Positions 15,776 to 24,600 of a DNA stretch of 36,917 nt are shown piece by piece. A model generated the notes under the pieces. That model ran no database searches. It had not been told where the DNA came from and saw only the letters and a program-made list of their open reading frames with translations. Each line of letters begins with the position of its first letter. The first letter of the stretch is position 1. The stretch is from an uncultured Fibrobacter sp. (GTDB lineage: Bacteria; Fibrobacterota; Fibrobacteria; Fibrobacterales; Fibrobacteraceae): the NCBI RefSeq assembly GCF_937877005.1, contig NZ_CALEFV010000274.1, forward strand, positions 1-36,917, read 5' to 3'. A program made the position numbers and the translations under genes.

Positions 15776-17608
15776 TTAATCCTCTTCGGCCGGGCGCTTG
15801 GAGAGCTGCTTACGCTTGATCGGGTCGAGCTCGGTTTTGCGCAGGCGCAGCACTTCCGGCGTGACTTCGATGCATTCGTCTTCGTTGATGAAGGTGACGC
15901 ATTCTTCCAGAGTCAGGCGGCGGTACGGCGTCAGTTGGATCATGTCGTCAGCGGACTTGGAGCGCATGTTGGTGAGGTGCTTTCCCTTGGTCACGTTCAC
16001 GATGATATCGACGTCGCGGTTGTGTTCACCCACGATCATGCCCGGATAAACTTCGGCACCCGGTCCGATGATGAGGTAACCGCGGTCTTCCAGGTTGGAA
16101 AGAGCGTAGCTTGCAGCTTCGCCCGGTTCCTTCGCAATGAGCACGCCGTTCACGCGGGCCGGAATTTCGCCCTTGTACGGTTCGTAGTCCTTGAAGATGG
16201 ACTGGCTGATGGCGTAACCCTTGGAAAGGGACAACAGCTTCGGGCGTATTCCGATAAGGCCACGGGAGGGCACCAGGTATTCGAGGGTCACGCGGTCGTT
16301 TTCGTCGGTGGTCATGTTGACCATTTCGCCCTTGCGGGTGTTGATTTCCTGGATGCAGGCGCCGCTGAATTCGTTCGGCACTTCGACCTTGAATTCTTCG
16401 ATCGGTTCCAAAAGCTTGCCGTTTTCGTCGTTCTTGAAAATCACCTGCGGGCTCCCGATGGTGAATTCATAGAGTTCGCGACGCATGTTTTCGACGAGGA
16501 TGGTGAGGTGGAGAATACCACGGCCGGACACCTTGAAGGTAGAGGCACCGTCGACCTTTTCGACGAGGAGGGCGGGGTCTGCCATGTGGGCGCGTTCCAG
16601 GCGTTCCTGGAGCTGGTTACCCGTCATGAACTTTCCACCGTACTTACCGGCCAGGGGCGAGGTGTTCACGGTGAAGAGCATGGAGATGGTCGGCGGGTCA
16701 ATGTGGATGCGGGGGAGGTGCACCGGATTGTTCGTCGAAGAAAGGGTATCACCGATGTCGAAGTTGTCGAGACCGGCAATCAAGATGATGTCGCCGGGAC
16801 CCGCTTCTTCGATCGGCTGCGGGGTCAGGCCTTCGTAGCGCAGAATCTTCTGGATACGGATGTTTTTCACCTTGCCGTCGCTCGTAGCCTGGGCAACGGT
16901 CATGTTCGGCTTGAAGGTACCCTGCTGCACGCGGCCCACGGCCAAGCGGCCAAGGAAGCCCGAGTATTCAAGCGATGCAATCTGCAGAAGCGGTTCTGCA
17001 GCCGGATCGCCCTTCGGGGCCGGGATGCGTTCGATAATCTTGTCCATCAAAATGTGGAAGTCGCCATCGGGGTCTTCCATTTCGGCCTTGCAGATACCCT
17101 TACGGCCGGAACCGAACACCTTGTCGAAGTCCAGCTGCTGTTCGTTGGCGTCGAGTTCGCAGAACAGGTCGAACACCTTGTCCAACGCACCGTGCGGGTT
17201 ACAGCCGTCGCGGTCGATCTTGTTCACCACGACGATAGGAATAAGTCCCATTTCAAGGGCCTTCTGGGTCACGAAGCGGGTCTGAGCCATGGGACCTTCG
17301 AAGGCGTCCACCACCAGAATCACGCCGTCCACCGTGCCGAGCACGCGTTCCACCTGGCCACCGAAGTCGGCGTGCCCCGGGGTATCGACGATGTTCACGC
17401 GATAGCCCTTGTACATGACGCTCGTGTTCTTGGAAAGGATGGTGATGCCGCGTTCGCGTTCCAGGTTGTCGCTATCCATCACGCGTTCGTTCACTTCCTC
17501 GTTTTCGTGGAATGTTCCGCACTGCTTGAGGAGCTGGTCCACCAGGGTAGTCTTACCGTGGTCAACGTGGGCGATAATGGCGACGTTTCTGATTTTAGAT
17601 GTATCCAT
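15776..17608 (-). CDS. typA: Ribosome-associated translational GTPase TypA/BipA
   Basis: A 610-residue translational GTPase acting in 50S assembly and stress adaptation. G1 AHVDHGKTTL, the switch region RERGITI, DTPGHADFGG (G3) and NKIDRDG (G4) lie in the first 140 residues. EF-G-like domains follow, then the BipA-specific C-terminal region (SRGLIGIRPKLL, GEHNRDVDIIVNVTKGKHLTNMR, TPYRRLTLEEC). Length matches the family. ATG 17608 gives the canonical N-terminus (KIRNVAIIAHVDHG); extension to 17710 would cross the promoter. The ribosome-binding site is weak (AAGAG). Divergent from the receiver-domain gene. Confidence 0.97.
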   Translation of the reverse strand: MDTSKIRNVAIIAHVDHGKTTLVDQLLKQCGTFHENEEVNERVMDSDNLERERGITILSKNTSVMYKGYRVNIVDTPGHADFGGQVERVLGTVDGVILVVDAFEGPMAQTRFVTQKALEMGLIPIVVVNKIDRDGCNPHGALDKVFDLFCELDANEQQLDFDKVFGSGRKGICKAEMEDPDGDFHILMDKIIERIPAPKGDPAAEPLLQIASLEYSGFLGRLAVGRVQQGTFKPNMTVAQATSDGKVKNIRIQKILRYEGLTPQPIEEAGPGDIILIAGLDNFDIGDTLSSTNNPVHLPRIHIDPPTISMLFTVNTSPLAGKYGGKFMTGNQLQERLERAHMADPALLVEKVDGASTFKVSGRGILHLTILVENMRRELYEFTIGSPQVIFKNDENGKLLEPIEEFKVEVPNEFSGACIQEINTRKGEMVNMTTDENDRVTLEYLVPSRGLIGIRPKLLSLSKGYAISQSIFKDYEPYKGEIPARVNGVLIAKEPGEAASYALSNLEDRGYLIIGPGAEVYPGMIVGEHNRDVDIIVNVTKGKHLTNMRSKSADDMIQLTPYRRLTLEECVTFINEDECIEVTPEVLRLRKTELDPIKRKQLSKRPAEED

Positions 17609-17646
17609 AATGGCTCTTTTTTGATTGGCGTTTATTTTTGGGCGCA

Positions 17647-17675
17647 AATTTAGAAATTGTGTTCTTAAATGGCAA
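17647..17675 (-). promoter_or_regulatory. Promoter of typA
   Basis: On the minus strand TTGCCA (17670-17675), 17-bp spacer, TAAATT followed by TG (17645-17652). Same architecture as the ilvBN promoter. Confidence 0.65.
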
Positions 17676-17695
17676 TGATTTTGCCTAAGGTTTAC

Positions 17696-17703
17696 TATAT
17701 TTA
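17696..17703 (+). promoter_or_regulatory. Possible -10 element for the receiver-like gene
   Basis: TATATTTA ends 8 bp before the ATG. No clear -35 is present. Confidence 0.35.
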
Positions 17704-17711
17704 AGGGCACT

Positions 17712-18167
17712 ATGGCAAAAGAATTCGATAATTTTGACGATGAAGAAATGGACGAGGCTGCCCTCGAGAAGTTTGAATCCGAAGAATCGCTCGGACAAGT
17801 CCCTCAGGTGCGCGATTATAGCGACCGCCGGATTCTGATCTGGGAAGACGATGATGTTCATCGTGAGGCATGTCTCGAAGTTCTGACAGATCTTTTGATC
17901 GGAGCCACGATCAAGGCCGTAAAGACTGAGGCCGAAGCTCAGGAACAGCTTGAAAATGATGACTGGGATACCTTCGTGGTTGATTTCTATACCGAGGGCG
18001 TTTCCGAAAGTGCCTTTATCAAGAATGCGAACAACTATCCGGGGTCCATTCTGGTTGCTATCAACATGGCTCCGCTGACTCTTCCCGAGGAACGTGATCC
18101 GGCCCATACGGAGCTGTTGCGCAGGCTGTTTGACGTGGAACGAGCCAATACGCAGATACACGCATAA
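17712..18167 (+). CDS. Degenerate response-regulator receiver-like protein
   Basis: 151 residues: an acidic N-terminal tail (1-35), then a receiver-like fold. RRILIWEDDD (39-48) has the acidic pocket, and TFVVDFYTEG places the phospho-acceptor at Asp91. GSILVAINMA is the beta-4 strand, with Asn where Ser/Thr is usual. The conserved Lys after beta-5 is not found. No output domain is present. It may be a non-canonical or phosphorylation-independent receiver acting by protein contact. ATG 17712 has AAGGG upstream, but a TATATTTA motif at 17696-17703 suggests the transcript may start inside or past that site. Divergent from typA; a terminator follows at 18197. Confidence 0.75.
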   Translation: MAKEFDNFDDEEMDEAALEKFESEESLGQVPQVRDYSDRRILIWEDDDVHREACLEVLTDLLIGATIKAVKTEAEAQEQLENDDWDTFVVDFYTEGVSESAFIKNANNYPGSILVAINMAPLTLPEERDPAHTELLRRLFDVERANTQIHA

Positions 18168-18196
18168 TACCTAATTGCATAAAATAAGGATTTAAG

Positions 18197-18222
18197 CGCT
18201 CCGACTTAGTCGGAGCGTCTTT
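18197..18222 (+). terminator. Intrinsic terminator after the receiver-like gene
   Basis: Perfect 9-bp stem CGCTCCGAC/GTCGGAGCG (18197-18205 with 18209-18217), TTA loop, then TCTTTTC. It probably also serves the convergent lipoprotein gene from the other strand, less efficiently. Confidence 0.8.
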
Positions 18223-18223
18223 T

Positions 18224-19462
18224 CTAATTGCAATATGTCACGATTCCTGGAGTCGGATAACCTAGGCACCAGGTGGCGGAGTCCTTGCGAGACTCCCATC
18301 GCTTGATGTCCAGTTGTCCGCTCTTGCCGTTGTTCTTGGGAGCGGGAATAACATTCAGGTGAAGGGAATCGGGAGCTGTCGCGTAGTAGAGGCTGTCCAG
18401 CGTAATGTCGTCACATTTGAGGATGACATTTCCCTTCGTATTGCCCATGTCGTACCATCCATCGGTATTTACGTTCAGAGCCGGAGTCCAAGGAGAATTC
18501 GGATTGCCAAGGACGATGGTGCTCCTGGGGGCGATCTCGCTCACGGTAAGCGGAATGTAACGCATGCTGCTGGAGCTTGTTATGCCGAGTGAACAGTCGT
18601 CAAGGATGAGGGTGTCGATACTTCCGTTGTATATTTCGACGAATTCGTATTGGGAACTGTCTTTTGAATCGGGGGCTGAAAAGTATTCCGTAATCAGGAG
18701 GTCGCCGGTCCTGGGTTTTCGGTAGGTGGACGTGAGGGGAAGTGTAATCGCAACATTTTTCTCGTCGGCGATAGCGATGCCTAGACTGACCTGGCTGCGA
18801 AGTGATTTTAGTTCAAGCTTCGGAACAGGACTTTCTTCCGTTAGTGTTATTGTGTCTGTAAGAGAATAGATTTCCTTGCCGGAGTCGTCCTTGAGTGAAA
18901 TGCTTATGTCGTAGGTTGTTCCGAGCTTGAGCATGCCGCTGTTGAAAATGCCGGAACCCGTCTCCTTGACCATGTCAATTTCCCTAGTTTCTTCATCAGA
19001 TGTCAGAATCATCTTGCCGCTCTTTATCCCCGCATCGTTTTGCAGTCCGATGGGGATTTCGATGTAGACGAAGCCTACGATCGGGTGCATTTGGATAGAT
19101 AGGGCAGTCGTGGAACCGGCGGTGAGCCTGGTTTCCACATCTCCCTGTTGCATCAGGTTGCCGTTGGCGTATATCTTAGCGCTGAATTTCCAGTTGTCGC
19201 TAGGGAAAAGATCCATGCTGAAAAGAGCGTCTTCCGTAGAATGAACATAATGCAGCGTGTCGGTTCCGTAGCAGTCCAGAACGATGCTGTCAAGCAGGGG
19301 CGTACTGCCGTATTCGAGTTTCAGAGCGACGCTCGAATTGGCCTTTGCGTTGGCCGAGATTCCGTCATTGTCGTTGCTTTCGTTGGAACTGCAGTTCCAA
19401 AGGGCTAGCGCACAAAGGAGTGATGTGACGGTTGTAGTAGGCTTCTTTAATGTAGGACTCAT
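18224..19462 (-). CDS. Lipoprotein with lamin-tail domain (LTD)
   Basis: A 412-residue exported protein. The hydrophobic N-region ends ALALWNCSS; Cys24 is the likely lipidated residue, although Asn at -1 is atypical for a lipobox. Residues about 45-245 are beta-rich with no recognised family. Residues about 252-380 match the lamin-tail domain: GDLLITEYF, QYEFVEIYNGS, LDDCSLGI, and SEIAPRSTIVLGN, ending in WCLGYPTPG, the usual closing motif of bacterial LTD modules. LTD modules in secreted bacterial proteins are thought to bind surfaces or other proteins. GGAGG lies at the right distance from ATG 19462. It is downstream of the GGQ gene on the same strand with a 92-bp gap. Confidence 0.85.
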   Translation of the reverse strand: MSPTLKKPTTTVTSLLCALALWNCSSNESNDNDGISANAKANSSVALKLEYGSTPLLDSIVLDCYGTDTLHYVHSTEDALFSMDLFPSDNWKFSAKIYANGNLMQQGDVETRLTAGSTTALSIQMHPIVGFVYIEIPIGLQNDAGIKSGKMILTSDEETREIDMVKETGSGIFNSGMLKLGTTYDISISLKDDSGKEIYSLTDTITLTEESPVPKLELKSLRSQVSLGIAIADEKNVAITLPLTSTYRKPRTGDLLITEYFSAPDSKDSSQYEFVEIYNGSIDTLILDDCSLGITSSSSMRYIPLTVSEIAPRSTIVLGNPNSPWTPALNVNTDGWYDMGNTKGNVILKCDDITLDSLYYATAPDSLHLNVIPAPKNNGKSGQLDIKRWESRKDSATWCLGYPTPGIVTYCN

Positions 19463-19554
19463 TTTTACCTCCGTTGGTTTGAGAAATCCTACATGTATAC
19501 ACGCGAAAGAAGCTCCTTCGTGAACTGCGTCCTTGTTTTTTATCGTAAAATGGT

Positions 19555-20034
19555 TTAGATTGCGGACTGTTTTTTCCGGTTTCCCTGAAGTTTCTCGGCG
19601 CAGGGCTTGCTTTGCCTGAGAATCTTGACTAGGGCGCTGGGAGTAAGGCCGAATGCGGCCGCAACCGACTTTGTATCGCCGTTTTTTGCAGCCATCCGGT
19701 CAAAGACATGGGCGACAAATAGCGGAAACAGGGGATTGCTTGTTTGAATGTGCCCGTTGCTGCCAGGAAAGGGCATTTCGGGTTCCTGCGGTGTTTCGCG
19801 AACCTTCAGGGCGAGCGCCATTTGCATTCGGTGCAGTGCATGCACCTTGTTTTCGTGAGCGCTTCTCGCTTCAGAGGATTTGATTTCTAAATTGAATTCG
19901 CGTAGACAGAGTTGAACGCCCGTGTTGGTCTTGTTGCGGTGTTGTCCGCCTGGACCGGATCCCTGGAAACCCTTGAGGGTACAGGCTCGGAGCAGTTCAT
20001 CGATAGTCATTTTTAAATAGGTATCGCGATGCAT
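19555..20034 (-). CDS. GGQ-domain peptide chain release factor-like protein
   Basis: A 159-residue protein with a class-I release-factor catalytic domain, motif GSGPGGQHRNKTNTGV at about residues 26-41 (GGQ plus the usual HxNKTxT context). It lacks the codon-recognition domain of RF1/RF2, as do ribosome-rescue hydrolases such as ArfB/YaeJ. However, instead of the basic C-terminal tail of ArfB it ends with a helical, HTH-like segment (SVAAAFGLTPSALVKILRQSKP). Peptidyl-tRNA hydrolysis on stalled ribosomes is plausible but not certain. Starts are possible at 20034 (ATG in the palindrome ATGCAT shared with the plus-strand gene) or 20010 (MTIDELLRACTLKG); no ribosome-binding site decides. Confidence 0.8.
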   Translation of the reverse strand: MHRDTYLKMTIDELLRACTLKGFQGSGPGGQHRNKTNTGVQLCLREFNLEIKSSEARSAHENKVHALHRMQMALALKVRETPQEPEMPFPGSNGHIQTSNPLFPLFVAHVFDRMAAKNGDTKSVAAAFGLTPSALVKILRQSKPCAEKLQGNRKKQSAI

Positions 20035-20736
20035 ATACGGAAAAATACATTTGTTGCGGCAATTGCGTTGGCTTTGCTCTTCCTGTTTTGCGGTTGTGCG
20101 GGATCAACTTCGCAACTTGGTGAATCTGCCGAAGTCAAGGAGGCGAAGGCTCAACTTCGGGAACAGGACAAGCAGGTGATGCTTGATGACATGTTCCGTA
20201 AGTTTTTGATTTCGATCCGTGAAGATACTCCCGCGGATACCTTGCTTGCGATGTTGACGGATTCATCTGAATACTGGCTCGATACGCTGGAACACCATGC
20301 CATGATGTACACGTCGGACGAACTGGATACATGCCAGTTTTACGAGGTCTACTCCATCCTCCTGTATAGGCTTTATGAGCGCGAACACCTGTGGCAGGTT
20401 CCCGAAGACCGTATGCTCTGGCTGTACCTGTCGAAGTCGGGCGTCATTCGCAATTTTACCAAGCTGAAACTTGGTCCTATGAAGGTGAAAAATGATCGTG
20501 GCAGCGTGGGCCTCGAAAAGAGCCCCGAGGTTCCCATCATGATATTTGAATGGGACGACATGGCCTGGAAACTAGATCTGACCGAAACGGTGCCCTTGAT
20601 TACGAAGGGCATGGAGGCGACAGCTGTCAAGAAAAGCTGGAGCAACAAGAAGTTGGCTCTTTACTGGCTTGAACGCGAATATCATTTGCAGTATTCGAGA
20701 CTTGACGAATCCCTATACGAACCGATAGGTTTCTAG
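20029..20736 (+). CDS. Hypothetical lipoprotein, first gene of the PorU-like cluster
   Basis: 235 residues. The signal peptide ends in lipobox FCGC, with the lipidated cysteine at residue 23. The rest is helical and acidic with many Leu/Glu (SILLYRLYEREHLWQV), and I recognise no family. The start codon sits in ATGCAT, back-to-back with the possible start of the GGQ gene. The next gene begins within 10 bp of its stop, so it is the first of four plus-strand genes likely transcribed together. Its place upstream of a PorU-like peptidase makes a role in outer-membrane secretion possible, but nothing in the sequence proves it. Confidence 0.8.
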   Translation: MHIRKNTFVAAIALALLFLFCGCAGSTSQLGESAEVKEAKAQLREQDKQVMLDDMFRKFLISIREDTPADTLLAMLTDSSEYWLDTLEHHAMMYTSDELDTCQFYEVYSILLYRLYEREHLWQVPEDRMLWLYLSKSGVIRNFTKLKLGPMKVKNDRGSVGLEKSPEVPIMIFEWDDMAWKLDLTETVPLITKGMEATAVKKSWSNKKLALYWLEREYHLQYSRLDESLYEPIGF

Positions 20737-20745
20737 TTGTTCAGC

Positions 20746-21642
20746 ATGGAATCGTTTATGCGCTTTGCAATTCTACCCAAGATATGCTTGCTCTGTATAT
20801 TTCTGCTGACGCTTGTTCACGCGGCGCCATCCAAGAAAGTTGCCTTGACTTCCGGTTCGGCAAAGCTTCTGGGGGCAGTCGAGTCCAAAAATGCGTTTAG
20901 CGGTGACCGTCTGTTTGCTACGCTTGACTCTGTCGGTGGAACCGGTACCTGGATGGAATGGGATATCAACGGGGTCAAGGACCCGTCCCTGATGGAAGTT
21001 GTCGATCCGATGCTGAAAGCGGACAATAAGCCCGAAATGGTGTGGATGATAACGGAACGTGCCAAACCCATGGTAGCGGTCCTTTTGCCCAAAGGTCCTG
21101 GAGAGGTCCTTCTTTTCTATGAACTTAAATCGCTTGATGCTAAGCCTGTCCCGCTCTCGATCAATCCGGTCCTTGTTCCGGATGTCGTTTTCAGGGACTA
21201 TCGTCAAGTAGGCGAAACGGAATATGTTCATCGAGATCGTGACAATCTCAAGGTTAAGATCCTCAAGAACGGTTTTTTGTTTTCGTACGAAAAAAAGGGG
21301 GAAGATCCCTTGCGGACAGAGCCCGACTATTCGACAAAGTCGTACATCGAAAAACAGACGATTCTGCGGGAATATGAAGACTATTTTAAGTACGAATATT
21401 CGCTGATGCTTCGCGCTTTTGTCCAGTCGACCCGAGGCATTTTCAACTGGCAACCCTGGCATTGGTATATGACCGAGTGGAACGCTCCGTTCATGATGAA
21501 AAAGAAGGAACTGGAGTCAATTTTGGCCCGTGGCGCATTTCCGCCCCTGATTACGCTTTTTAAGGCAAAGACCGGTGCCGGAGAGACTGTGGAACTCAAG
21601 ACGAACGGCCGTGGTTATTGGGAAATGTTCATAGGCAAGTAA
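20746..21642 (+). CDS. Hypothetical exported protein
   Basis: A 298-residue protein with a Sec signal peptide (MRFAILPKICLLCIFLLTLVHA, probable cleavage before APSKK). The mature part is beta-rich; I recognise no domain. ATG 20746 is used here; ATG 20758, preceded by GGAA, gives the more typical signal peptide start and is equally possible. It follows the lipoprotein gene by 9 bp and precedes the PorU-like gene by about 10-16 bp. The C-terminal motif LKTNGRGYWEMFIGK shows no sorting signal. Confidence 0.75.
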   Translation: MESFMRFAILPKICLLCIFLLTLVHAAPSKKVALTSGSAKLLGAVESKNAFSGDRLFATLDSVGGTGTWMEWDINGVKDPSLMEVVDPMLKADNKPEMVWMITERAKPMVAVLLPKGPGEVLLFYELKSLDAKPVPLSINPVLVPDVVFRDYRQVGETEYVHRDRDNLKVKILKNGFLFSYEKKGEDPLRTEPDYSTKSYIEKQTILREYEDYFKYEYSLMLRAFVQSTRGIFNWQPWHWYMTEWNAPFMMKKKELESILARGAFPPLITLFKAKTGAGETVELKTNGRGYWEMFIGK

Positions 21643-21658
21643 GAGGCTTTTTTTGCGA

Positions 21659-24600
21659 ATGATTAATTGCTATTTTGAAAAAGTGAAGTTCTCGATCAAG
21701 TCATTATTCCTGTTCGCTTTTTTAGCCTTGCCGTGCATGGCGGGGGTGCTTGAAGATTCGCAAAAACGCTTCGTTCTTGAAGATGGAGTCCTGGAATCCG
21801 CAGTACATTCTTGCGATACTCTGGACAGGCTCGGTGGTAAATTTCTGCCGGAAGCGGCCATGTACATGGATGGAAACTCCATGCCCTTCCGCTCTTATCG
21901 CGTTGCTCTTCCGACATCGGACAAGCCAACCGTTTCCTTGTCGGACATCAAGACTGTTCCGCTGGGAAGGCCGCTGTGTAAGGAAGGACCGGGCGGATAT
22001 GGAGAAGAGCTGAAGTTCCTGCCGGTGGAGGTGTCGGCCCCGTTCCAGAGAGACGGACTCTGGATGACGGATATCCGAGTGCCTCTTTACATCAGGAACG
22101 GGTCATCGGTTGCGCTTCGCAAGAACTTTAAGCTGGAAGTTCGCTTCAATGCCTCCGCCGCAGGCGTGAATCCAGGAAAACGCGCTCTTTCCAGGGTGTT
22201 GAACCCCGTTGCTGCGTCTCGTTTCGGAAAGTCTCTAGCTTCTTCTCGCAAGGCGCTCCGCAAGGCTGCTTCTGGAGAATCTTCCAATGTAACATTCCTT
22301 TCCAAGCTGCAGGTTGGAGATAGGGATGTTGCCACCTTTAGCGAAGATGGTCTGTATGCGGTTCCGTTCTCGACCATTCGGAATTCCTTGCTTCTTTGGC
22401 AGCGCCAGAATGAACTCGACGGAATACCGCTGGACCGGATTAGCCTGTTTGGTGCGTCCCCTGATACGCTTGCGGATATGGGGCCTGGTACGGAAGAGCG
22501 TATTCCCGATCAACTGTTTGAGATTCCCATAGAAATTCGGGATCATACTCCAGGCGGAGATAAGGCGGACGGCATATTTGATGATGGGGATACCCTGATA
22601 TTTGTCGGATATGGAAACGCATTCTGGAAACGCTGTGATAGGGAAGATCCCCTTTTTGAAAACGGCAAAATGGATTATTTCCATTCGTACTCTCCTTATT
22701 CATTCTACCAGTATTTCCTTTTCGGTATAAGGGATTCCGGCAAGGGACTTCGTTTCAGTGACAAGGTGAAGGTACCGTCGGGTGCCGGCAAGGACCTGAA
22801 ATGGATGCGCTATGTCCGTGCCGAAAAAGAAGCTCTTCTAATCGATACGTACTTTGGCAGGCAACTGGATTGGGAAAAGTCTACGGGCAAGGAATGGTTC
22901 TGGCAATGGCATAGCCGTCTTGACTCGACCAATGTTCCGAATTCAGTCTTGTCGCTTCCTCAAACGGAAAAACTCCCTGGACTGCAGCCTTCCGGAAATC
23001 GGTATGTTGCGGTGACCTATTTTCCGCATCGATCCGTTTGGAGCTCCGGCGCAGTTTCTCCTGGGGACCAAGTGAACAACGTGTCCTATTCTTCCAGGTC
23101 TTATGCGCAAAGAATGGTGGACATTAGATTCGCTTTCGTCGTCAACGGGGAGCGTGTAGAACGTTCTGGGATGTCCCTGTTGCCTGGAGGTAATTTCCGC
23201 ATGGACGGACCGCCGCTGTCCGTTTCGGGCAACCGTTACTCTTTGGATATGTTGCCCAATGACAACCAGTTCGATCGCTTTGACGGATACAGCGTCGCTT
23301 ATGAGTGGAAACCCGAAGTCGATTCGGCGGAATGGTTATTGCCCGGAGCCGTTTCGGGAGTTGTCAATATCCCGGCGCTGTCTGGTGTTCAGGTGATGAA
23401 GTTCAGGAACATGAGGCCTGTCGGATTCCTGACATCATCCAATGGAATTTTCAAGGATAGCGTCTCTGCCGATGATGATGTCCGCTACCTGGCTGTTCGC
23501 TCGGGAACCTACCGCAATGGGCTCAAGGCGGAAGGCTTGCCGCCTCGCATCGATGGCATTCTGAATGATTTGTCCAAACCGAATTCTAAAATTGAATACC
23601 TAATTGTGGCTCCTCATGAATTCATTGAGGTGGCCAAGTCGCTTGCGGAATTCCGTTCGGAAGGAAGCACGTCGAACTTGCCGACATCGGTTGTGGCGGT
23701 GGAAGATATCTATAGGCAGTATACGGCTGGCCGAGTGTCTCCGGTAGCGATTCGAAATTATATCTCCTATGTGTATTCGATTTGTCCGAATATGCGCTAT
23801 GTGTTGCTTGCTGGCCTAGGCCATTTCGATTATCGCGGCCTGAGCGGAAAAATGGGACCTTCCTATATTCCTCCGTTTGAAAAGGAAGATGCGGTTGTCG
23901 AGGATTTCTTTGCCGTTCTTGATTCCGGGGAACAGGTTCGCTTCGGAAGGTATGATCTTGATGTTGCTGTGGGTCGCTTGCCGGTTTCTTCGCTGACTGA
24001 TTTTTCGCATTACCTGGCAAAGGCGAAGGAGTATGACGGTGCCGGAATCATGGACAATTCTAACTGGCGGTCGTCGCTTCTTTTTGCGGCTGATGATGCA
24101 AGAAACAATGGTCATAAGGATTCTAGCAGACACATTCTAAATCAGGAAAATGTTGCTAAGCTCGTTGATTCGCTTTCGATCGTGAATAATGCCCGCTGGA
24201 ATGTTAAGAAGCTCTACTTGCTCGAGTATGCCGAAGATGCGATGGGCCAGAAGAAGGAAGCTACGACAGATTTGATCAACCTTATGAATCAGGGAGCCCT
24301 TTTTACGACGTACTTTGGTCATGGATCCGAAACGGACTGGGCAAATGAAGGTCTACTCAAGGCCAGCTATGTCTCGAGACTTTCGAATAAGGGGCGGTAT
24401 ACTATTCTTGGGTCTTTTTCCTGTACGGTTGGTCGCTTTGATCGCGGCAAGTCATCCCTTTCGCAGGAATTCCTTGTTTCTCCGGGGGCAGGCTCTATCG
24501 CTTCGATCGGTGCGACCCGTGAAACATTTGGCTCCTACAACTCAGAGTTAGGAAGGAATATTATACTCAATGCGATAGGCCGAAGTGGTGAAAGACTCGG

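Noticed and set aside
15935..17653. 572-codon open frame antisense to typA
   Set aside because: Shadow of a highly biased gene with Val/His/Gly-rich nonsense translation.
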